A stretch of 64,000 nucleotides of DNA from DASRHY01 sp035650275 (lineage in GTDB: Bacteria > Actinomycetota > Actinomycetes > Propionibacteriales > Kribbellaceae): NCBI GenBank assembly GCA_035650275.1, contig DASRHY010000224.1, forward strand, positions 57,803-121,802, given 5' to 3'. The first letter of the stretch is position 1. Every line of letters begins with the position of its first letter. The notes under the pieces were generated by a model. It did no database searches. It saw only the letters and a program-made list of their open reading frames with translations, and was not told the origin of the DNA. The position numbers were made by a program, and so were the translations under genes. This document shows positions 15,860 to 23,557 of this stretch, in pieces.

Positions 15860-16986
15860 ATGAGCTGGCCGAGCCGGAGCACGCCGGTGGCGGCGTCCTG
15901 CTCGGGCGGCAGGTACACCCGCTGGATCGCGACGACGATCGCCTCGGCGACCACATCGCGGAAGGTCGGGTCGGCCAGCCGGGACGCGTCGTGCGTGTTC
16001 GTCACGTAGCCGATCTCGAGCCGGACCGCCGGCATCTTGGTACGCCGTAGCAGGTCCCAGGTCTTGGCATGGGTGCGGCAGTTCCGCAGGTCGGTGCGGG
16101 CGACGATCTCGCGCTGGACAAGACCGGCGAACTGCTCGCCGACGCTCGAGTAGGCGCCGTGCAGGTCCGCGCCGTAGTAGTACGTCGCGACACCCTGCGC
16201 CTCCGGGTTGACCGAGCCGTCGGCGTGCAGCGAGACGCACAGGTTCGCGGCGGTCTCGTTCGCGAACGCGGCCCGGGACAGCTCGTCCGGTCCCTGGTCG
16301 CGGCCGCGGCTCAGGTACGCGCGAACCCCGGTGGCGCCGAGCCGGCCCTCGATCCGGGCGGCCAGGTCGTAGGCGATGTCGGACTCACGCAGCCCGTGCC
16401 CCTCCCAGCCGTAGTCGAAGCCGCCGTGGCCGGGGTCGATCACCACGGTCTTGCCGGACAGCCGCGGCCCGGCCTGCCGTACTGCCTCCGAGGCGCGCAG
16501 CGCGTCCGGACGGCCACCGGTCGCCATCGGGCGGAGCCGGTCGAGTGCCTTGAACGTGGACGGGCCGCAGGTGCCGTCGGCGGGCAGGCCGACGTTGCGC
16601 TGGAACTCGGTCACCGCACGCTGGGTGTCGGGGCCGAAGAAGCCGTCGATCCGGGCGACGGCGAACCCGAGTTCTTGGAGCCGGGCCTGCAGAGCGAGGA
16701 CGTCGTCGCCGGCGAGCGGGTGTGCGGGGACGTAGGTGAGCAGCCGGTCACCCAGCCGCCAGCGCGCCTCGTCGAGCGCGCGGTAGGTCTGGGGGCCGAC
16801 GTTCCCGTCGACCACCAGACCGCGTTGCTGCTGGAAGCCCCGCACGGCGACCGCGGTCGCTTCGTCGAAGGTTTGCCGCGGCCGGTCGTCCAGCAGCCGG
16901 AGCCGCTGGAGCTTGCCGATGATCTCGGCGACGGCTTCACCGCTGTCGCCGATCCGGTACACCGTTCCGCCGTGCGAGGCGTCCAT
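15856..16986 (-). CDS. cwlM: CwlM-type N-acetylmuramoyl-L-alanine amidase homologue
   Basis: Protein of 376 aa with two PG_binding_1 domains (about 8-72 and 88-150), then an Amidase_3 domain (about 178-365). Synteny with trxAB and parAB matches mycobacterial CwlM (Rv3915), a PknB substrate that activates MurA rather than cutting wall. Here the zinc and catalytic positions look intact: His in VIDPGHGGFDYG, Glu in RESDIAYDL, His in CVSLHADG and Glu in VRLEIGYVTN. It may therefore still be an enzyme. No signal peptide, as in cytosolic CwlM. A TTG codon at 16989 directly precedes the chosen ATG. Confidence 0.9.
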   Translation of the reverse strand: MDASHGGTVYRIGDSGEAVAEIIGKLQRLRLLDDRPRQTFDEATAVAVRGFQQQRGLVVDGNVGPQTYRALDEARWRLGDRLLTYVPAHPLAGDDVLALQARLQELGFAVARIDGFFGPDTQRAVTEFQRNVGLPADGTCGPSTFKALDRLRPMATGGRPDALRASEAVRQAGPRLSGKTVVIDPGHGGFDYGWEGHGLRESDIAYDLAARIEGRLGATGVRAYLSRGRDQGPDELSRAAFANETAANLCVSLHADGSVNPEAQGVATYYYGADLHGAYSSVGEQFAGLVQREIVARTDLRNCRTHAKTWDLLRRTKMPAVRLEIGYVTNTHDASRLADPTFRDVVAEAIVVAIQRVYLPPEQDAATGVLRLGQLI

Positions 16987-17031
16987 CAATGCCTTGGCTC
17001 CTGCCGTGCGTTAGATCCCCCAGGGGGACGA

Positions 17032-17361
17032 TCAGGCAGTGAAGTCTGCCAGTTCCTTCAGCAGTGCGGCCTTCGGCTTCGCGCCGACGATGGTCTTGGC
17101 GACCTCGCCGTTGACATACACGTTGATCGTGGGGATGCCGGTGACCCGGTAGTTGCTCGGGGTGACGGGGTTCTCATCAACGTTCATCTTCACGAACGTG
17201 ATCTTGTCCCCGTGTTCGTTCGCGAGCTCGTCGAGGATCGGGGAAACCTGGCGGCACGGTCCGCACCACTCGGCCCAGAAGTCGACCAGGACCGGCTTGT
17301 CGCTCTTCAGGACCGTGGTCTCGAAGTCGTCATCGGTCACTGCGTTGATGTTGTCGCCCAC
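17032..17361 (-). CDS. trxA: Thioredoxin
   Basis: Protein of 109 aa with the canonical active site WCGPC at residues 32-36, the cis-Pro loop (GIPTINVY) and full family length. It reduces protein disulfides in the cytosol and is recharged by TrxB, encoded 41 bp upstream on the same strand. The GTG start is supported by AAGGAG 6-7 nt upstream. Confidence 0.98.
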   Translation of the reverse strand: MGDNINAVTDDDFETTVLKSDKPVLVDFWAEWCGPCRQVSPILDELANEHGDKITFVKMNVDENPVTPSNYRVTGIPTINVYVNGEVAKTIVGAKPKAALLKELADFTA

Positions 17362-17402
17362 GGCGATCTCCTTCGATGGATTCCTAGGTGGGTAGGGAAG
17401 CT

Positions 17403-18413
17403 TCAGGCCCGGGCGCCGACCGGTTCCGCCGAGTCGACGGCGGCCGCCAGCTTGGCGGTCGAGCCGGACTCCAGCATCGCCAGGTACCGCTCGGCGTCGA
17501 GTGCGGCGGCACAGCCGGTGCCGGCCGCGGTGACCGCCTGCCGGTACACGTGGTCCACCAGGTCACCGGACGCGAACACGCCGGGCAGGTTGGTCCGGGT
17601 GCTGTTGCCCTCGACAAGCACGTAGCCCTCGTCGTCGGTATCCACCTGGCCCTTGACCAGCTCCGACCGCGGGTCGTGGCCGATCGCGACGAACAGGCCG
17701 GTGACCGGAAGCTCCCGGGTCTCACCCGTCCGTGTGTCCCGCAGGGTCACGCCACTCACCTTGTCCTCGCCGTGGATCGCCGACACCTCAGAGTTCCAGG
17801 CGAACTCGATCTTGTCGTTGGTCAGAGCGCGGTCGGCCATGATCTTCGACGCACGCAGCTCGTCGCGTCGGTGGATGATCGTGACCTTCTTCCCGAACCG
17901 GGTGAGGAAGGTGGCCTCCTCGACCGCGGAGTCGCCGCCGCCGACGACGGCGATGTCCTGCTCGCGGAAGAAGAAGCCGTCACAGGTGGCGCACCAGGAC
18001 ACGCCGTGCCCCGACAGCCGTTCCTCGTCCGGCAGGCCGAGCTTGCGGTACCCGGAACCCATCGCGAGGATCACGGTCTTGGCGCGATGCTCGGTGCCGG
18101 CCGAGTCCTTGACGACCTTGATGTCGCCGGTCAGGTCGACCTCGACGATGTCGTCGGCAACCAGCTCGGCGCCGAACCGCTCGGCCTGGGACCGCATCTC
18201 GTCCATCAGTGCCGGGCCCATGATGCCCTGGGAGAAGCCGGGGAAGTTCTCCACCTCGGTGGTGGTCATCAGCGCACCGCCGGCGGTCACCGAGCCCTCG
18301 AACACCAGCGGCTCGAGCCGCGCGCGGGCGGCGTAGACAGCAGCGGTGTAGCCGGCAGGCCCAGATCCGATGATGATCACGTTGCGGACGGGCGTGCCAG
18401 TACGGTCGGTCAT
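17403..18413 (-). CDS. trxB: Thioredoxin-disulfide reductase
   Basis: NADPH-dependent flavoenzyme (336 aa from MTDRTGT) that reduces thioredoxin. It has the FAD loop VIIIGSGPAGYTAAVYAARA near the N-terminus, the redox motif CATC followed by DG (about 147-152), the NADPH-binding VVGGGDSAVEEATFL and the C-terminal GVFASGDLVDHVYRQAVTAAGTGCAAALDAERYL. Transcription with trxA and cwlM downstream is likely; the conserved neighbourhood includes sigM, whose mycobacterial homologue responds to oxidative stress. Confidence 0.97.
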   Translation of the reverse strand: MTDRTGTPVRNVIIIGSGPAGYTAAVYAARARLEPLVFEGSVTAGGALMTTTEVENFPGFSQGIMGPALMDEMRSQAERFGAELVADDIVEVDLTGDIKVVKDSAGTEHRAKTVILAMGSGYRKLGLPDEERLSGHGVSWCATCDGFFFREQDIAVVGGGDSAVEEATFLTRFGKKVTIIHRRDELRASKIMADRALTNDKIEFAWNSEVSAIHGEDKVSGVTLRDTRTGETRELPVTGLFVAIGHDPRSELVKGQVDTDDEGYVLVEGNSTRTNLPGVFASGDLVDHVYRQAVTAAGTGCAAALDAERYLAMLESGSTAKLAAAVDSAEPVGARA

Positions 18414-18528
18414 TCGGGGGTTCCCTCGGATCTGTTGGGGCGCTGTGCGATACGTCGTACACAACGGATCCTAGGCGAGCGGCATTCCCCGCGTCCCGCC
18501 GCGCCGGGAGAACCCCGGCAACCGGCGA

Positions 18529-19320
18529 TCAGCCGTTGCGGAGCGTTACGGACGTGACGTAGACAACGTTGGCGTCCGCCCCGGTCGCCCCTCGCGTGTC
18601 ACAGCCAGTGACGACGAAGACACGCAGGTCGCGGGACGCATCGGCTTGCAGGCCGATCACCGTCGACCGGCGGCCCTCCACCTGCGCGGGCATCACCAGC
18701 CGGAGCGCCCGCTGGTCGGGCTGGCGGCTCGCGAAGTCGGCCGCGCAGCTTCGCTCGGCGGCGCTGCCTCCGATAACCGCGCCGGTGCCGCCCTCGACCA
18801 GCCGCTGCACCTCGCCGGCGATCTGCGCGGTGGTGAGGGTCGGGATCGGGCTGGTCTGGCCGGGCGTCGAGTCGCTCGGCTCCTGGAGCCCGGCCGAGGA
18901 TCCCTCGCGCTGGTTCGCCGTACTGACCACGATGCCGGCGCCGACCGCACCGACAACGAGCACCACCGCCGCGGCCATCAGCAGCCGGGGCAGGTGCCGG
19001 CGCGGCTCCTCGCGGATCTGGGCCAGCGAGTGCACCCCGACCGTGGACGCGCGCAGTACCGACTCCGAGCGGATCACCGAGTCCAGATGGTCGGCGACGT
19101 CGGCCGGCATCGGGATGTCGGCGCGGCCCTCCTCCGCAAGGTCCGCGTTCAGCTGGATCAGGGCGTCGTACGTCCGCTGGCAGTCCGGGCAGGCCTTCAC
19201 ATGGTCACGAGCCCGGTGTGCCTCGCCCGCGGGCAGCAGGTTCTCTATCAGGTCGGCGACGGTGTCGACGTCCAGGTGGTTGTCCACATGGTTGTGCTGG
19301 GAACGGTGGGGGTCGGTCAT
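18529..19320 (-). CDS. Anti-sigma factor, zinc-finger type (RsmM-like)
   Basis: Membrane-anchored anti-sigma factor of 263 aa. The N-terminus holds a zinc-finger-type ZAS motif, HRARDHVKACPDCQRTYDAL (His...CxxC, about 35-54). One TM helix follows (LLMAAAVVLVVGAVGAGIVVS, about 112-132), and an extracytoplasmic domain with two Cys (RSCAADF and VTGCDTRG) completes it. It lies 70 bp downstream of sigM, as Rv3912 does of Rv3911, so it should hold SigM inactive until an envelope or redox signal releases it. Confidence 0.9.
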   Translation of the reverse strand: MTDPHRSQHNHVDNHLDVDTVADLIENLLPAGEAHRARDHVKACPDCQRTYDALIQLNADLAEEGRADIPMPADVADHLDSVIRSESVLRASTVGVHSLAQIREEPRRHLPRLLMAAAVVLVVGAVGAGIVVSTANQREGSSAGLQEPSDSTPGQTSPIPTLTTAQIAGEVQRLVEGGTGAVIGGSAAERSCAADFASRQPDQRALRLVMPAQVEGRRSTVIGLQADASRDLRVFVVTGCDTRGATGADANVVYVTSVTLRNG

Positions 19321-19390
19321 CGGGCGAGGCTCCGCTCGGTCGGCACGCAGGCGTCACGGGTGTGCGACCCGGATTCGACGTTGCCGGCGT

Positions 19391-20086
19391 TCATTCGGTT
19401 CCCGCCGACTCCGGGGTTTTACCACCTCGTGTCGTCTGCCAGTGGCGCAACAGCGGCAGCAGCTTGGCCCGCCCGCGCGCACAGCGGCTCTTCACCGTAC
19501 CCGGCGCGCAGCCCAGGATCCCCGCGGCCTCTTCGACCGAGTAGCCCTCCATGTCGACCAGCACCAGCGCGCTGCGCTGGTCGGGGTTGAGCTGTTTGAG
19601 TGCGTTCAGTACGTCTACCTGCCGCTCGCGGACCTCGGCCGGGTCGTCCTGGGCCGGTCCGGCCATCTCGGCGGCGCGGTCCTCTCCCTCCGGCAACGGG
19701 TCGGCGGCCCGGACCTGACGGCGGCGGATCCGGTCCAGGCAGGCGTTCACCACGATCCGGTGCAGCCAGGTGGTGACCTTGGCGTCGCCGCGGAACGAGT
19801 CGGCCCGGCGGAACGCCGAGATGAACGCGTCCTGCAACGCGTCCGCGGCCTCGTCCCGGTCGCCCATGGTCCGGATCGCGACCGCCCACAACCGGTCCCG
19901 GTGCCGCTGCACGATCAGGCCGAAGGCGTGCGGGTCGCCGGCGACATGCAACCGCAGCAGTTCGTAGTCGTCCAGGTCGTCCAACCCGGGCGTCGGTGGT
20001 TGGTCCGCGGTCGTGGACGCCGCGGGACCCGGCACCGCAGCAAGCGGCACCGGGCCCTGGCCGGCGTCCGTGACGTCACGGGTCAT
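19391..20086 (-). CDS. sigM: ECF RNA polymerase sigma factor SigM
   Basis: Sigma-70 ECF factor of 231 aa with a Pro/Ala-rich N-terminal tail of about 38 residues. Region 2 (DYELLRLHVAGDPHAFGLIVQRHRD... DRDEAADALQDAFISAFRRADSFRGDAKVTTWLHRIVVNACLDRIRRR) and region 4 (LNPDQRSALVLVDMEGYSVEEAAGILGCAPGTVKSRCARGRAKL) are both complete. The ATG overlaps the stop of the upstream pseudokinase gene by 4 bases, coupling it to the murJ block. Synteny with Rv3911 supports the SigM name. Confidence 0.93.
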   Translation of the reverse strand: MTRDVTDAGQGPVPLAAVPGPAASTTADQPPTPGLDDLDDYELLRLHVAGDPHAFGLIVQRHRDRLWAVAIRTMGDRDEAADALQDAFISAFRRADSFRGDAKVTTWLHRIVVNACLDRIRRRQVRAADPLPEGEDRAAEMAGPAQDDPAEVRERQVDVLNALKQLNPDQRSALVLVDMEGYSVEEAAGILGCAPGTVKSRCARGRAKLLPLLRHWQTTRGGKTPESAGTE

Positions 20087-21798
20087 TTCTCGATCGACAC
20101 CTCGGCGATCTCCCCGCGGAAGTCGCCGCCCTTCTCCTTCGGGATCTTGGTGAGCCAGATCATCACGTATCGGCTCTGAGTGCCAGCGGCCGGCTCGAGA
20201 ATCGTCTCCTCGCCCGCGTCCTCGGCCTTCGCGACCGCCTCCCAGTCCGTCGGATGCGCCGGCGACTCGGCCTTGTCACCGCTCGGTACCCGGAGCTCGA
20301 GCTCGTACGGCTCGCGGACCAGAGACACCGTGACCTTTGAGATGCTTACGACCGAGCCGAGGTCGTAGACGATGCCGACACCGGGCTTCTCGCCGCCGAA
20401 GTTCGCCTTGCTGTACGACATCGTGGTCCAGGTCGTGCCCTGCTTGCCGTCGTACGTCTTCGGCACGTCCTCGCGGTGCTCCTCGCCGCTGCCCTCCGGC
20501 TTCGGGTCCACGTCCCGGGCGCCGACGATCTTCGCCACCTTGCTGACCGGGGCCGTGTTGGTCGTCGCGGGCCGGTCGCCGCCGGCGTCGTCGTCATCGC
20601 CGGTGACCGCGGGCTTGATCAGGAACTGCGCCATCGCGATCACCGACAGCAGGGCCAGGATCGCCAGCAGGATCAGGATCCGGCCGCCCCAGCCGCCACG
20701 CCGTTCCTCCGGCTTCTTCCGGCGGATGGTGCCATAGCCATTGCCGCCGTTGCCGCCGTTGCCGTTCCCGCCGCCGGGGCTGCCGTTGGGGGACTGACGC
20801 CGGACCGGGCGGGCGGTGGGCGAGCTGCTGACCACCGGCCGCGGTGCGGTACTGGTCGGGGCGCCCGCGGACGCCATCGGCTGGACAGCGGTCCGTGCGT
20901 ACGGGTCCGCGGGCGGATCCAGTGCGGGCGGTATCGCGACCGCCGGGGTCAGCACTGTGGCGGCATCGTCGACGCTGCCTTCCTGGCCGACGCTCGGGTG
21001 CGCCTCCTCGCTGATCTTGCTGGGCGGCTCGTGCGAGTGGCCGATCACGCCGGCCAGCGCCGCGGACAGTCCGGCCGCACTACTGATCGGGGCGGCGTGG
21101 TGCCGCGGGGGTGCGCCGAGCAACCGGTCGGCGATGTCGTCGAGCGAGCGCGGTACGCCGGCCCGTACCTGCCGCGGGCTCATCAGCCGGCCGTGTTCCA
21201 TCGGCGCAGCCGGCAGACCGAACGCCGGGCCGCCGGGCCAGCGCGCGGTGAGCGAGGCGTACAGCAGCCGGCCGAGGTCGCGGATGTCCTCCGCGGGTGA
21301 GCCTGGCCCGTCGGTACGCCGTAGCGCCGCCTCGGTGGCGACGCCGACGATCTTGATCGCGCCGGTGTCGGTGACCACCACGGTGGCCGGGCTGATCGCG
21401 CCGTGCGGCTGGCCGGAACGGTGCAGCAGCTCGAGCGCCTCGGACACCTCGCGAGTCAGCCAGCCGGCCTGCTGACCGGTCAGCGGTCCGTTGCCGAGCA
21501 TCCGCTCCAGCGACCGGCCGCCGGCCCACTCCCGGACGCAGTAGGTGACACCGTCGTACGCGTCGCAGTCCAGCACCCGCAGGAACCGCGAGTCCGCGGC
21601 GGTGGCAGCACGCCGGGCCGCATCGTTCATCCGGACCGCGCGCGGGTCGTCGGCGGCGAGCACATCGACCACGACGGCGCGGCTGAGCACCTCGTCCACC
21701 GCTCTCCAGACGCGCGCCCCGCCGTACTCGGCGAGCTGTTCGGCGATCCGGTACCGTCCGGCCAGAAGGGTGCCGGGACTGACGGTCTGGTTAGGCAC
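20083..21798 (-). CDS. MurJ-associated transmembrane pseudokinase
   Basis: Protein of 571 aa. Residues about 10-260 have a PknB-like kinase fold (LLAGRYRIAEQLAEYGGARVWRAVDEVLSRAVVVDVL). The catalytic loop HRDLKPEN is replaced by HGAISPATVVV and the DFG by IKIVGVA, so it cannot phosphorylate in the usual way. A Gly/Asn-rich linker, one TM helix (about 375-396) and a C-terminal extracytoplasmic discoidin-like domain (about 430-571) follow. In M. tuberculosis the equivalent pseudokinase is fused to MurJ (Rv3910) and recruits FhaA after PknB phosphorylation. Here it is a separate gene next to murJ, likely controlling lipid II flipping. Confidence 0.88.
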   Translation of the reverse strand: MPNQTVSPGTLLAGRYRIAEQLAEYGGARVWRAVDEVLSRAVVVDVLAADDPRAVRMNDAARRAATAADSRFLRVLDCDAYDGVTYCVREWAGGRSLERMLGNGPLTGQQAGWLTREVSEALELLHRSGQPHGAISPATVVVTDTGAIKIVGVATEAALRRTDGPGSPAEDIRDLGRLLYASLTARWPGGPAFGLPAAPMEHGRLMSPRQVRAGVPRSLDDIADRLLGAPPRHHAAPISSAAGLSAALAGVIGHSHEPPSKISEEAHPSVGQEGSVDDAATVLTPAVAIPPALDPPADPYARTAVQPMASAGAPTSTAPRPVVSSSPTARPVRRQSPNGSPGGGNGNGGNGGNGYGTIRRKKPEERRGGWGGRILILLAILALLSVIAMAQFLIKPAVTGDDDDAGGDRPATTNTAPVSKVAKIVGARDVDPKPEGSGEEHREDVPKTYDGKQGTTWTTMSYSKANFGGEKPGVGIVYDLGSVVSISKVTVSLVREPYELELRVPSGDKAESPAHPTDWEAVAKAEDAGEETILEPAAGTQSRYVMIWLTKIPKEKGGDFRGEIAEVSIEK

Positions 21799-21895
21799 AG
21801 TCCTCCCTCGGCATCCCCGTCGGCCGGATGTTTCTTGCTTCCTACAGCGACCGCATGTCTTCTGACAGACCCCATGTTATGGCCATGGGGGCTGT

Positions 21896-23557
21896 TCACA
21901 CTCCTCTGGATCGGCCCGGCAGCCGAGAGGTGACGGTCCGTACCACGGCGTTCACCTCGTGGATGTGTAGTACCCGCGCCAGTCCGGCGTACACCGGTAG
22001 CATCACGGCCCCGGCCGCGGCGAGGACCACGGCGCTGTACAGCGGGCCGCTGCCGTCGGTGAGCTCGTTCAGCAGCAGCATCACGACCACTCCGGCCCCC
22101 GCGGCGACCACCGCGGCGATCGCCATCGCGATCAGTGGCAGTGTGATCCCGGCCCCGGCCACCCGGGGGACCCGGCGCCGCAGCACCGTCCGGGACACCA
22201 CCACGCCGACCAGGTACGCGAGCGTGTACGCCGCGCCGAGCGCGACCGCACTGAACCGGGGCGACGGAAGGACGACCCATACGCCGACCAGGGCCGCGCT
22301 GATGTTCACCGCGGCGATGCAGCACTGGATGAAGAACGGCGTCCGGGTGTCCTCGAACGCGTAGAAGGTGCGCAGCTGCAGGTACTGGATCGTGAACGGC
22401 ACCAAGCCGACCGCGAGCGTCATCAGGGTCAGCGCCATCAGATCGGTGCGGCCCCTCGCGGCACCGTAACCGGCGATCAGCGACATCAGCGGGAACGCGA
22501 ACGCGACCATCGCGACCGCGGCCGGCACCACCAGCGCCAGTGCCTGCCGGGTGGTCGCGGCGGCGTTCCGCGACACCTCGGCCACGTCGCCGTCTGCTGC
22601 CAGCGCGGACAGCTTAGGCAGGATGGCGGTGGCCAGCGAGACCGTGATGATTCCGTGCGGCACCAGGAACATCAGCATCGATGTGCTGTACGCGAACACG
22701 CCCGCCGCCTGCTGGTTGCCCGCGCTCGACGTACCGGCCAGCGCCAGCCGGGTAACCACGATCAGCGTGACCTGGTTCACCGCGACGAACAGCACCGTCC
22801 ACAGGCCGAGCCTCGCGGTCCGGGCCAGGCCGGTGTCCCGCAGCCCGAACCGCGGCCGGTACCGGTAGCCGGAGGCGCGCAGGTACGGCAGGAGTACGAG
22901 CAGCTGGACCGCGATACCGAGGGTGTGGCCGAGGCCGAGCAGCAGTGACTCGCCGTCGGAGTAGGTCGCGGGCGTGCTGTGCGCGCCGTACAGGGCCCAG
23001 AACAACAGGATCGAGGCGATCGCGACGACGTTGTTCGCGATCGGCGCCCACATCATCGGGCCGAACCGCTGCCGCGCGTTCAGCACCTGGCCGACCAGCA
23101 CGAACGCGCCGTAGAAGAAGATCTGCGGCAGGCAGAGCCGGGTGAAGAACTCGATGTCGGCCCGCTGCGCGCTCATCGACGGCGAGCTGAGCTCGTGCGG
23201 CATGTAGATCCGGGCGATCAGGGGTGCGAGCGCGACGCAGACCACGGTCAGTACTGCGAGCACGAGGAAGCCGGCCGTCATCAGCCGGTCGGTGAACTCC
23301 TGCCCGCCGTCGTCGTGCCGTTTGATCGCGCGGACCAGCTGCGGCACCAGCACGGTGTTGAAGATGCCGCCGGCGAGCAGGATGTAGAGGCTGTTCGGGA
23401 TCGTGTTCGCGACCGTGAACAGGTCGTTGCGCAGCTCGGAGCCGACCACCGCGGCCAGCAGCGCGATCCGGACGAAGCCGGTGATGCGGGACAGGATCGT
23501 GCCGGCTGCCATCACCGCCGCCGCACGCCCGGTGCGCACCGCAGTGGTCTCAGCCAT
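21896..23557 (-). CDS. murJ: Lipid II flippase MurJ
   Basis: MOP-superfamily flippase of 553 aa (ATG 23557) that moves lipid II across the membrane for peptidoglycan synthesis. It has about 14 TM helices and the MviN start reading TILSRITGFVRIALLAAVVGSELRNDLFTVANTIPN. Conserved segments include FTRLCLPQIFFYGAFVLVGQVLNARQRFGPMMWAPIANN and RTFYAFEDTRTPFFIQC. No C-terminal pseudokinase is fused; that domain is encoded by the next gene, 98 bp downstream. The start overlaps the preceding secreted-protein gene by 8 bases. Confidence 0.96.
   Translation of the reverse strand: MAETTAVRTGRAAAVMAAGTILSRITGFVRIALLAAVVGSELRNDLFTVANTIPNSLYILLAGGIFNTVLVPQLVRAIKRHDDGGQEFTDRLMTAGFLVLAVLTVVCVALAPLIARIYMPHELSSPSMSAQRADIEFFTRLCLPQIFFYGAFVLVGQVLNARQRFGPMMWAPIANNVVAIASILLFWALYGAHSTPATYSDGESLLLGLGHTLGIAVQLLVLLPYLRASGYRYRPRFGLRDTGLARTARLGLWTVLFVAVNQVTLIVVTRLALAGTSSAGNQQAAGVFAYSTSMLMFLVPHGIITVSLATAILPKLSALAADGDVAEVSRNAAATTRQALALVVPAAVAMVAFAFPLMSLIAGYGAARGRTDLMALTLMTLAVGLVPFTIQYLQLRTFYAFEDTRTPFFIQCCIAAVNISAALVGVWVVLPSPRFSAVALGAAYTLAYLVGVVVSRTVLRRRVPRVAGAGITLPLIAMAIAAVVAAGAGVVVMLLLNELTDGSGPLYSAVVLAAAGAVMLPVYAGLARVLHIHEVNAVVRTVTSRLPGRSRGV

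Noticed and set aside
16069..17625. A 518-codon forward frame
   Set aside because: Antisense across cwlM, trxA and trxB, all of which have unmistakable motifs.
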